A DNA stretch of 64,000 nt from positions 1,736,001 to 1,800,000 of the forward strand of contig CM034243.1 in assembly GCA_019916065.1 (NCBI GenBank), read 5' to 3'. Positions 11,445-22,374 of this stretch are shown here, piece by piece. The translations under genes were made by a program, and so were the position numbers. Numbering within the stretch: position 1 is the stretch's first letter; each line of letters opens with the position of its first letter. The DNA comes from Vitellaria paradoxa (Eukaryota; Streptophyta; Magnoliopsida; Ericales; Sapotaceae). Below the pieces are notes generated by a model that was not told the origin of the DNA, made no database searches, and saw nothing but the letters and a program-made list of their open reading frames with translations.

Positions 11445-12200
11445 TAATTTACATATAAAATAATAAAGCTAGCTTAATAATCAATATTTGAATTTTTAAC
11501 TAATAAAAACTAGACAAATTGGCCTTTTTTATAAATAGTATTAAATAGTAATATTAATATATAAAAATTATGAAATTTGTAGATATTTGTGATTTTTATA
11601 AGAATATTTTTGCCAATCCAAGTAGTATTAAACAATATTAATATCATATAAATTAAATTATAAAATTTATGGGTATTTGTGATTTTATGAGGATATTTTT
11701 GTTTAAAAAATTTTAATTATTCATACTTTTACATGTTATATGGTAGTAGTAGTAGTAGTTATAATAATGTTTCTCAAATAATTATTATAAAGAAACTAAA
11801 AAAAAAAAAAACATCAATTCATTTACAATGTAAGTTTGATTAGAATTGAGTGTATTAACAAATTAGTATAAAAATAGCATATAAATAAAAAAAATTTATC
11901 TAATTTACATATATAATAATAAAGTTAGCATAATAATCAATATTAATTAAATTTTTAAATAAGGAATAAAATAGATAAATTGGCATATTTGAATAAATGT
12001 TATTAAGCAATGATATTAATATGTATAAGTCATAGAATTTGTAGATACTTGTTATTTTTATAAGGTTATTTTTAATCCAAGTAGTATTAAATAATAATAT
12101 TAATATTATAATATGTATTAAATTATTAACTTTATGGGTATTTGTAATTTTTTATGAGAATATTTTTGTTTAATTTTTTTTTTCAATTATTCATAGTTTT
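11445..12200. repeat. Direct duplication of an AT-rich unit (period about 445 bp)
   Basis: The block 'tctaatttacatataaaata' with 'agctagcttaataatcaata' at about 11452 recurs at about 11897 as 'tctaatttacatatataata' with 'agttagcataataatcaata'. Both copies then carry two smaller subrepeats around 'tgtagatatttgtgattttt' and 'tatgggtatttgtgatttta'. A (TAG)n run at 11744-11757 lies between them. No gene. Confidence 0.5.
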
Positions 12201-14210
12201 AGATAATAGCAAGATAGTAACCTAAGATGGTAATTGATATTTTAGATTTATGATAATAGACTTTTTGATAAAATGTTCACTCATAACCTCGTTGATAGTG
12301 TACCCAAAAAAAAACAAAAAAAACTATCTTTCTCCATAACATGGAAGAAACCATGTGATTTAACCATCTTTATCCCCTAAGAAAAACCATATGCCTAGTT
12401 AATGAAAATATATATATATATATATATACATATATATACATTCACACCAACAAATAGGAGTATGTGTACTTAATTGTTGTAAATTATAAGTGAAAGTATA
12501 AGTTGTAAAATGAAATTTAATATAAATGTAAAATGTATCTTATCTCAAATTTTATTATTAAACAAAACAAACACAACTCAAAGGGATGGAATTATTTTGA
12601 AAATAGCTTGAGGGTGTGTTTGGACTAGGAATTTGGAGAAGGGAAAAACAAGGTAGAAAAAAAATGAAAAATTTTCATTTTTTTTCACAAATCAAACATG
12701 ATAAGTGATTTTGAATCTCTATTTCTTTTATTTTCTTAGACACAATCTTAATTAAGTTTTTTTTTTTTAAATATTTCAAATAATGAAAGGGAAAAAGTGG
12801 TTACAATTTAGGATAAAAAAAATTTTAAATCCAAATGAGGTTTTATTCATTATTATGTCATATTTTAGTGTATTTTTATTAAAAATTTGTTATTTTTTTA
12901 TTTCTTGGTGTTCACCTTTTAAAATAGAAAAGTACTGTTTACTATAGATTAATTCACGAGAACTGCAATTAAAAACGATAATTGGTTGAGGGGACATTTA
13001 GAGTGGCAAAAGTGAAATAATTTATGAATTCGTAATTTGTGCAGTGAAATAAAAAATAAAAAATTTTTAAAAATTTTTATATTTTAAAAAAATTTTAATA
13101 CTTTAAATCACATTAAACGGATCCTAAATGTTAACCTCGTTGGGTCTATTTCTCCTACCTAATCAATAAAAGACTTTTGCTTCTTTTGACTAATTAATAA
13201 TTAATTTGGTTTCCAAGCCAAATTGGTTTCTTCTTCCTCTTTAATTTCGCATCTGGTGTTGAAAAAGATGCATGAAATTTAAAAAAAAATAGAAAATAAT
13301 TAAATTAAAAAATAATTTATTGATAAATATCATTTATCTTATTGTATTTTTTATTTCATTCAAATAATTTTGATACATTTAAGATTTTATGTCTTCTTAT
13401 TTTTTTCTACTAAATCCTAATTTTAAACGTACCCTTAAAGAATTTTTTTTTAAATAAACTAAAAATTAAAGTACATTTTTATTTTTTAATATATACTACC
13501 CTCTTTTTTTTAAACAGAAGAAATGAATTTAGACCAACCGACGGTGACACTTCGAGCCCGTTTGGTTTGTCATTTTTTATTGAAAATTTTTAAAAATCTC
13601 TATAAATCTCTGTTAACTTTATATCACATCAACTTTTTTCTCTCACTGTACGCATTACGAAATCTCTCCAAATCATAATTTATCTCAATTTATCTCATTT
13701 TTTCTTATTCCAAACAAACCCTTCGTCTATTATTTATTGCTCTCTGTCAGCCCTCCAGGAGAGGACTTCAATGAGCTGGCACTGACTGGGTACTGATGTT
13801 GATGGATCAATATGGAGATCAAACTCGGCAACTTAAAGGTACGTTAGGAGTATCAAAAAAATATTAATGGATGAGATTGATGTGATATAAAAATAATAAG
13901 TGATAAAATATAATTAGAAGGATTTAAAAATTTTTAAAAATTTTTAAAATTTTTTAATTTTTTTAACCCCAAACGAGCCCTTAACTTTTGTTAAAAATAC
14001 ATTTAAAGATCGCAAAAACGTTGAAAATAAAAAGAACTCTCTTTAAAGGGTTGTTTGGAGTCTTAAAAGATTACAAAAAAAATTAAAAATTTTCAAAAAT
14101 TTTTAAATTTTTTTAATCATATTTTGTCACTTATCATTTTTATATCACATTAATCCCATTTATTGATTTTTTTTTATTTTTTTAGACTCCAAACACCCCC
14201 TAAATCTAGC
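12201..14210. mobile_element. Cluster of short AT-rich MITEs
   Basis: Several blocks have ends of the GTTTGG / CCAAAC type. They lie at about 12612-12850 (gtgtgtttggactagg...), 12985-13130 (acatttagagtggcaa...), 13555-13728 (gcccgtttggtttg ... ccaaacaaaccc), 13838-13982 (acgttaggagtatc ... ccccaaacgagccc) and 14045-14203 (gttgtttggagtctt ... gactccaaacaccccc). The last three carry clear terminal inverted repeats. They share motifs such as 'tatcacat' and 'aaatttttaaaaatttttaa'. A TA run lies at 12410-12428. No coding sequence. Confidence 0.5.
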
Positions 14211-16729
14211 CATATGTTTGGTTGGGTAAAGTTCTTCAAACCCAAGGTTCCACCTCACGACTTTTCCTTAGGTTGGATGAAAATCGGGAATTGTTTCAAT
14301 AGTCCCCCCCCAACATTTAGGCCATTCCCCAATTATTCGAAATATTGATTAGCACTAAATTGACCAAAACAACATGATTAGTGCATGCCTCGTGCAATGG
14401 CACTAAAAATGTTTTTGGAGCGTGCTTATCTACTAAAAATGACAAAGTACGTTAGCATGAAACTTGTGAATATTAAATGAAATACTATATCTTTTGCTCA
14501 GAAGGATTTTAGTGAGTTGACAGTACGCACGATATCAATCTAGATATCCTGAATTTTGAATCATTTAATTAAAATTTAACGATTCAAATATATTAACTTT
14601 ATTCTTAGAACGCACGTTCTTTAAGTTCGTTAAGATCATAATATACAGATACAATTATAATGGATTTCGCTAAAATATACTTGTGTAGAACGATTTAAAT
14701 GAATTTTTAAGTACAAAATAATTACTCTATTAAATATCCTCAAATCCAATACAAATTTATCCATATTTCTATTCAAATCTTTAAGAAAATGCCAAATCTC
14801 ATAGTTCGAGAGTAAGAAAATTTACGTTTTATTTAAATTTGAATTTTGTTCGTGCTAGTTAAAAGAAAATTAAATATTTGTTTTTAATACATACAAGTAC
14901 TTATTTTCTTGACCCATTTTTCTTCTCTATGATATTTTCTTTATACCCTCCCCTTCATAAATCTAAAATACACCTAATAATGATAATAAGATATTAAAAA
15001 ATGCTAATAACAACCATCACGGGTGACCACCGTTACATCTTTACCCTTTATTTGGCAGGATCCACACTAGGACCCACATGAATAAGCAGCCAAGATGCAT
15101 TCAGCATGACTGCACGACTCTTGTTAGCACTTTTAAAATATCAGTAATTTGTGTGGAAAATCTTGTACTTGTAGCAAATTTTTTTTTTTTTTTTTTTTTT
15201 AAAGATCATTCAAACATTACACTATATTCAAAGCCCAAAATCTTACATTATTCATGAAACTCGAATCCATAACTAATCTTATGTATAAATGAATTCTTAC
15301 CACATGAGTTATCCCATAATTCTCGTATCTATAGCAACATTAATAGGTGAACGATGAAATGGGGGCACAGGTGTCAAGTCTCTTTCTCCTCCTACTCGAT
15401 AAGGCACGGTTGGCCCACAATTTCATGCCTCTAGAGTCATTTCAACCGACCACTGATGTCACAGACCAGACTTTTTTTGTTTTTGTTTTTGTTTTTATTA
15501 TTATTATTATTATTTTGGATGGCATGTGTGGACATAATAAAAAGAAAGGGCATTCAACTGGCTTAGGTGTTTAGTATGGAAAATCTAATCATGAAGAAAT
15601 AAGATGTCCCAAACTGTATAGAAAATGAAGACAAGTCCCTCTCATATATTCTTCAGGTGAAATGATAAAACCCGTAAATATTAAATCACGGTTCTTTGTT
15701 GAAATAAGCATGAATAAAGAGCACCGGGTGTATCTGAACTAGGATGTACTTCCCATGGCAAGATTTTGAATCCCGCAACTAACTAGTGCACGGTTGAAAC
15801 CGATCGTACCGTGATATAGAGATATTAAAGTGTGTAACTTTGCTTCGAGTGTAGTTAAGGGGGTAGAAAATTGAAAGTGATTGACACTTCCTTTAATTCT
15901 TTTTGGGTTTCAAATTACCAAAATGTTGTTACTAACAAGAGCCTGAAAATGATCTATAAACAGAATAATCCTTCTAAAGTAGCATCAAGATCTCATGGAA
16001 TGTTTTGATATGCATCCATACCTGCTGAATAGAGTAATTTTTACCCCATCCCAAAAGCACAATACAAAGTATATAGTTGATAAGAAGAACACCACCACCC
16101 CCAACAAAAGACAACAGTGAGAGTAATTGTTGGGAACTCAAAATACTTTAATCCTATGAAGCTGAATAGGAAAATACCAATAATAACAGTGCATGCATAT
16201 GAAGCCAGTTGTTTAAAGATTGGAAAGGAAAGTTTCATTCACAGACAAGGCCATCAAAATCACGTGTACTTACATGCAAGATGACAACTCAGAAGCGCCA
16301 GAGTTCCCATGTGGCAAAAAACAGTCTAAGGAACTCTATTATTGTCTCAACAAGGAGTAGAGAGTTAAGGAAAGCAAGTTCTGAGCAAAAGTTTCAAATT
16401 ATTGGCATACCTCTGTTCAAGGAAAAGATCTCTGCAACAAATTAGGGCCCTTGCATCACAAAATTTCAAAAGCTTACTCATAGTGCGGAACCACCTTGTC
16501 TGATGCCAGAAAAGAAAGCATTCGCATTAAGAATATAGTTTAGCATTCAGAACAATTGCCAAAATTTTATTTAGCTCTCTACATAGCCCTTAATTTTTGA
16601 ACAAAACTATGGAACAATACCAACTATACACAAGTCTTCTCCTTTCTTGGGTGTGTCCTCAGATTTGCATCAGCAGGATACAAACTTAATACGAACTAAA
16701 GAGGCAGAGGATATACTGTCCATGCCAAA
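14211..16729. other. Intergenic DNA and HIPP 3' flank, no gene seen
   Basis: Mixed AT-rich sequence with a poly-T run of about 22 at 15179-15200 and a (TTA)n run near 15496-15513. Positions about 16600-16729 are probably the 3' untranslated region of the minus-strand HIPP gene. Short open frames here have no protein-like features. Confidence 0.5.
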
Positions 16730-18557
16730 TTAACAGATAACGCATGCATTTGGGTTCTCTTCCATGCTGGGATGAACATAGTAATATGTGTTCGTTGGAG
16801 GGTAATATGGCCTATATGGCATAATTCCTAGCAATGGTGCTTCTGGTTCCTTCTTGGGCTCTTCCTTCTTGGGTTCTTCCTTTTTTCCTTCTTCTTTCTT
16901 CTGCTCCTCCTTCTTCGGTTCGTCCTTTTTAGGCTCCTCCGCTTTCTTGGGTTCTTCCTTCTTCGCTTCGTCTTTCTTGGGTTCTTCCTTCTTGGGCTCC
17001 TCTTTCTTCTCAGGCTCTTTCGCCGGTCCTACTAGGACAATGTGTGTCGGCCAAAATTTGCGTAATTTGCTCACCACACTTACAGGATCCACCGTTCCAA
17101 TCACTGTCATTTGCCTACCCTTCATGTTCATGTTGATAGAATCAATTCCTACACAATCACAATACAAATCCAGTTAACCGGTAGAATTTATCTAGTTCCC
17201 TCCCTTTCAGATGTCATGCGAGCACTGTAATCCTTCCTACAAGCCTATAACATCTTTAATGGCAAACTTCCTCCAAAATTCAGCGCTGCTTCTTTTAATG
17301 GAATTTACCTTAGGAATGTCACTGATTTGTATTGATTTTCTCACATCACCAGCTATATGGCAAAACTAAACTCACTTCTTAATTAAATGACCTATAATCA
17401 TTTTTTTTTTTTTTTTGACAACGGGAGAAATCACCCGCTAGGCCCTACGAACCCACCGAGCTACAAATCTCGGGAGACTAGCACGTTCCACCACCGTGGT
17501 CCCTCACTTAATTATCTGGCTTGCCCAGGAAGGGGATTCAAACTCGCGACCGGGGTAGATCACCCAAGCCTTGAGCTCGCCGCTGCTCCACTGAACCAAG
17601 CTAGCAGTGGTAATGACCTATAATCATTCCTAAAGAAGGGAACAAGTTTACCATAGTAGAGATCACTTAACAAATTAACCGTACCCTTCTAAAATGATTT
17701 ACGCGCATAGAATACTGTTTTTCAAATATGGCTCAATTTGATTATCCGGAAAAACAGGCAAAAATGATCAAAACTATCAATAAAGCAAGCCTTTTCAGTA
17801 GATTCTTCCTAAGAACTATTACTTCCAAGTTTTATGTACATATATATACATATATATATGAAATTTTCAAGGACAAACAACAGATTGTTAAAGATCACCT
17901 TCTCTTGCTCCATCTTTGAAATAACGCTTCCTCTGGCAACGTATTGAAACAGTTAAATTGAGAAATTTGAAACACCTAATTGTTACCTGCAAGGGAAGAG
18001 ACCGTCTTCATGGCCTTCCTCTTGTCCTTGTCATCATGTAAATCCAATCTCAAGATAAACTTCTGCAAGAACAGATCATGAACAAAAAGTCTCTATCAGA
18101 ACCAAACAAGCTTCTTAACTAGCTAAAAATTCTTTTCTTTTTACGCCACCCTCTTCTGTTGTGTTCTCAACCAACAAACTATAGAGACAACAAAAATCAA
18201 ACCAGAAAAACAAGAAGAGTTCATACAAGAGCTACAAAGATCTAAGTATCAACCAAGCATTTTACCAGTTGAAATCAGAGAATCAACTAGATTCACAGAA
18301 TTGAATCAAATCCAGTTCAAGATCATAAAAGAACAATATTTCTAAATCCTAAAACAGCCACCAAAAAGAAGTTCGGAGAGAAAAAAAAAAAAGGTGGATT
18401 CCAAAAGTTCCCATAACAATTTGAACCAAAACCCGTCTAAAAATGCTTGAAAACGCAATAAAGCTAGTTAAGCATCAGAACGAAAAAGATGGATAATTGA
18501 ATCGAGGAACAAACTGAATCAAAACCAAAATGGGGAATCAAAGCATCAAACCTTCAT
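16730..18557 (-). CDS. HIPP: Heavy-metal-associated isoprenylated plant protein (HIPP), HMA domain without CxxC
   Basis: Three exons give 166 residues. Exon 1 is 18557-18552 (only ATG AAG), exon 2 is 18062-17987 and exon 3 is 17148-16730. The product starts [20 protein letters not shown], continues [20 protein letters not shown] and then [20 protein letters not shown], a complete HMA fold (about residues 3-66). The metal loop is LHDDKDK rather than MxCxxC, as in the HIPP39-like subgroup, so heavy-metal binding is doubtful. Residues about 70-125 are runs of KKEEPKK and KKDEPKK. The C terminus is NACVIC, a CaaX box predicting prenylation and membrane anchoring. The two-codon first exon is typical of this family. 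Intron 2 holds a SINE (17403-17611). The position matches Arabidopsis At1g01490, annotated as a heavy-metal-domain protein. Its cellular partner is unknown. Confidence 0.92.
17403..17611 (-). mobile_element. tRNA-derived SINE with 17-bp target-site duplication
   Basis: Read on the minus strand, it starts ccactgctagcttggttcag, has a box A-like TAGCTTGGTTCAGTGG and a box B-like GCGAGTTTGAATCCC, and ends in a poly-A tail (poly-T at 17401-17416 on the plus strand). The exact repeat aatgacctataatcatt lies on both sides (17386-17402 and 17612-17628), proving insertion as a unit. It sits in HIPP intron 2, in the same orientation as the gene. Confidence 0.85.
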
Positions 18558-18646
18558 TTGGATGGGTATTTGGGGGATGTGACTATGACAGTTCAAAATG
18601 CAACTTGAGATCAAAACGAGAGAGATGAGCAATCTAAAATGAATGA

Positions 18647-18685
<39 letters not shown>

Positions 18686-18900
18686 AAATAATTCTTGTGT
18701 TGAAAAAGTTTGGTGTGGTTGGGACGCAAATAGAACCAAAGAAATCCGAATGCAAACAAGCAATGGCAGAGTAGGAAAGATAAAAAAAAAAACGTTAGAG
18801 AGAGAGAGAGGTTAGCTAGAAATGTGACCAGTGGAGGCTGCGGAGCTAGCATTTTTCATTTCAGGCCAGCAGGCAATTCGAAGACGAAACCAGTAAGAGG
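18558..18900 (-). promoter_or_regulatory. HIPP 5' UTR and promoter-proximal region with CT tracts
   Basis: On the gene strand this region carries two (CT)n tracts, at 18651-18682 and 18796-18810. Such tracts are typical of plant 5' UTRs and core promoters. The transcription start cannot be fixed. GC-richer sequence continues to about 18960. Confidence 0.4.
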
Positions 18901-18960
18901 CGCATCGCTGTCTTTCGCCTCCGAGCCGCAGCAGACGAGCGGCCCACCAAGGCGCGTGAT

Positions 18961-20885
18961 GTTCACTTCTACACCTTTAAAATAGAAAAGTCTAATTCTG
19001 TTCTTGAAAATGCTAATCAGCTCCATGTGATCCCAATTCTTAAATTGACATATTTTACGATCTTGGGTTTGAATCATATTTATTTTAACAGACTGAACCC
19101 GATTACAAATTTACAATTCAGCTGGTCCTAAAATGTTCTTGCTGATAAAAAAAATATACCAAGTACACGTGTCGTCGAACTCATAAATCGACCTGCGTGT
19201 TTGTTCTCGAGCACGAGATTATCTTTCCAAATTCAAGCACTTGTTACTAGAACGAAATATTAAGGTTGTGGTCCATTTTTAATTATAAGATCATATTATA
19301 ATTTAATTGGTTTGTTATTGTGACGGTGAATAACATAATATGATAGTTATTATTCTCAAACATGTCACATTTCAACTGTTAATAATTTCACATGCATTAA
19401 ATACACTACAATTCGTCGGCGTAATTACTAAAAAAAATAAGTTAGTTTACTAAAAAAATGAATAAATTAGCCAGATTAACAGAGTATTACTATCAAATTT
19501 GTATCTCGTTAACTCTTGTTTTATTCTAACTTATATATAGTTCAAAATGATCACTAAGTAAGGTGTGCACGCTATTGTTTATAAAATTATCTCTATAAAT
19601 ACTCTCTAAATTTTTAAATGACTACATCGTCAAAGAGCCTTTAGTCGAAAATCCCTCTCAACCACTTTCTTTAATTATTTCTTGCAGGTATTCGAAAGAA
19701 AAAACTGTGGACGTGATGAACGCAGATAGAGAATACTTTTTTTTAGCTATACAGTTGTCTATTCAATAATTGATATGAGATCTACTAGAAATGATATATA
19801 GGGCCCGTTTGGTAGTCAAAAAGTGGAGGAAAAAATATAACAAAAGTGAAAAGATGTGACATAAAGGTGATAGATAAAAATTTTTAATTGAAAAAAAGTA
19901 CAAAAATTAGTTAAAGTTGATGATTTTTAGTAAAATTTAGTGTGGCCAAACAGGGCCATAATATAGATATATACAAAGAAAATTATGATAATTATAAATT
20001 AAAAAGCCTAAAAATTAGGCCTTCCAACGTTAGGTAACCATTTTGGAAGTAATTCACCAATGGTCATGGAAACCATTTGAGTTTAAGGTTTCATGTTACT
20101 ATCGAGAAGGACCCGAGAAATGACAACCTCATTGGTGGAGAATGAATGAATGAAAGAATGAATGAAACATTTAATCTACAGTAAAAGCAAAGGTTTTTAA
20201 GCCCCACAAAGCTGAAAATTGATTCTCACAAGCTAAGTAGACAGTCAGCAACAATTATTAAATCAACTTGTCATCCTTTATTCAAAAAGTAGCAAGATTT
20301 GAACTCATATAAAAAGGGATAACGTCGGGATTTTTAAGGAAAGTAGAAAAGCTACTTGGGTTAAAACTTAAAAGATGTTGTTGGATGGAAAAATAAAGCA
20401 ACAGTACAATAATAAAGAAACAATTGCAAAAAAGAATTATTAAATTTTGAGCTGAGTCTATTTGTACTTCACAAATAGATTTTTACACTCTATTTTATCT
20501 TTTATTAAATAAAATTATATAATTATCCTTATTCTTATAAAAAAATATTTATAATATTAAAATCGTACGACATATCTTAATTATTAAAAAAATGAGAGTA
20601 GTTATGTAATTTTATTGAATGAAAAAAATAAAGTAAAGTGTAATAATTTATTTGTGAAGTACAAATAAATCCACCCTTAATTTTCTAAATTTATATATGA
20701 GTTTTGTTGCAAAAAAGTTTATCTCGTCGTTAACTTGAGGACCTCCATAAATTAATTAAGGTCAGCACAAGTTAATTCGAACATCATAAGTCATTAAAAT
20801 AAAATTATACAATTCAGTTATAGTTCAAAAATTAAATAGTTCAATACATGGTTTGAGGGCTTAATTAATCAAACGAGAGTCGTGC

Positions 20886-20919
<34 letters not shown>

Positions 20920-21360
20920 TGAACTAACTGAACATATTATTTAGAATTTACGTATGCGTATTGGAATTTTCTTGCTTTAAGATGTATGGCGACATTATTT
21001 GGTTCATTTGTGAATATCCATATTACAAAAAAAGAGACAATCAATAAGTTTGACTTTAAAAGAAGCAACTTTTTCAAATAATGTTAGTATTATAATCGCA
21101 ATTAGACTCATCTTTTCTAAATGACGTTGCTTATAATCTGTTAGTGGGGCGTTGTGAATTTTTAATATATGAAACTTTTTATTAATAAATTATTTTTCAT
21201 AAAATCAAATTAAAATTAATGGTTTGATTTCCTTAATTAAATGATTTGGTTAATTACAATTTTAAAAATTTCCAAACTATTAGCTCACGGTTTAATGTAA
21301 ATTAATTAGTATCAAACAAAACCAAATTGTATGCACTCCCAATGCACACTTGCTTAAGAG
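18961..21360. other. Intergenic DNA, no gene seen
   Basis: AT-rich intergenic sequence holding one well-formed MITE (19801-19957, listed separately), a short (gaat)n stretch near 20142-20164 and a TA run at 20895-20919. Positions 20450-20690 form a loose inverted repeat: 'tttgtacttcacaaatagat' near 20460 faces 'atttgtgaagtacaaataaa' near 20650. This is a further MITE candidate. Confidence 0.5.
19801..19957. mobile_element. MITE family B, solitary copy
   Basis: A 157-bp element with terminal inverted repeats gggcccgtttgg and ccaaacagggcc, flanked on both sides by 'ata'. The interior reads 'gatgtgacataaaggtgata'. A second copy sits inside another MITE at about 39057-39212 (gatgtgacataaagttgata). 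The ends and the 3-bp flank resemble Tourist/PIF-Harbinger MITEs. Confidence 0.65.
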
Positions 21361-21380
21361 AAAGAGAGATATAAAATATT

Positions 21381-21610
21381 ACCCCTCCGGGGATAGCTGA
21401 GTTGGTCGGGCAGCATGCTCGGACCGTGAAGTCACGAGTTCGATCTCTTCAAGGGATTACCTATTGATATTCTCAGTTGAGCCGGTTAGTCAAGGCTTGC
21501 TTAGGCTAGTTTATCTCTTCATGAACTTTTACCGGCTAGGTCTGCGGGACGAGTTTCACCCAATGCACACCCAAGGATAACGGTTACGGGCTTCTCCCCG
21601 ACCCATAAAA
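21381..21610 (+). mobile_element. tRNA-derived SINE
   Basis: The 5' part reads ggggatagctgagttggtcg (box A TAGCTGAGTTGG). About 30 bases further on is acgagttcgatctcttcaag (box B). A tRNA-unrelated body follows, ending cttctccccgacccataaaa and a short A tail. Flanks are aaagagagatataaaatatt (21361-21380) and aaaaagagataaaatatt (to 21625), an imperfect target-site duplication. It differs in sequence from the SINE in HIPP intron 2. Confidence 0.8.
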
Positions 21611-21625
21611 AAGAGATAAAATATT

Positions 21626-22366
21626 CACTCTCTTGTATTCGTTTCAAATTATATATAGGTAACATTTGAGGGAAGAGTGAGGCAAAGGAGTAAGCTAGGC
21701 ACCTATGATTTTGAAAGTGAAATTGTTAAAGTATTCTTATATTTTAATCTTATTAAAATATTAACATTAACTCAATTTTAAACATATATAAAGGAGCCTA
21801 CCAAAATCAGACCCAAGGATTTTTTTTATTTTTTTAGAATAAGGTACATTCTTTTACTGCATCACTAAATAATTTTGTGAATAATATCAATGAATATAAC
21901 GTATAACTTTCGAATTCTATAAATAAAAAATATATTACAATAATTATATATATGTTATATCAAGAAACAATACTAATGTGCCTTTGAGTGTTGTTAGAAG
22001 GCTCACATTTAACTATTAAATTAAGAAAATTATATTGACTAATTTAATATTAAATTCGATTATAATAATTTTTCTCTTTCTTTAATAGACAGTATTATTT
22101 CTCTTTCGCTTTCAATCCCAACGGGACTAATTATTACCCTTTTTGAATATTTTGTGACTCAATAGAAATTTTGAATCTGCTTCTATACTCTTAACGAGAA
22201 TTTAGTGTGATAATAGCATAAACAATAATATTTTCACTTATTTCAATAATATATAAATATATAAAATCAGTATGTTTAAAATTATATAAATTAATATATA
22301 TATTCGTAAAAGTTATAATATTGTACTATAAAAGTTCGCACAAATTAAAAGAGCCTCAAACGGCCT
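21626..22366. other. Intergenic DNA, no gene seen
   Basis: AT-rich sequence with no recognisable element. It contains short direct repeats of 'attata' type only. Confidence 0.5.
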
Positions 22367-22374
22367 TAATATGG

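Noticed and set aside
16854..17177. 107-residue plus-strand frame rich in FLGSSF repeats
   Set aside because: Complement of the KKEEPKK repeats in HIPP exon 3.
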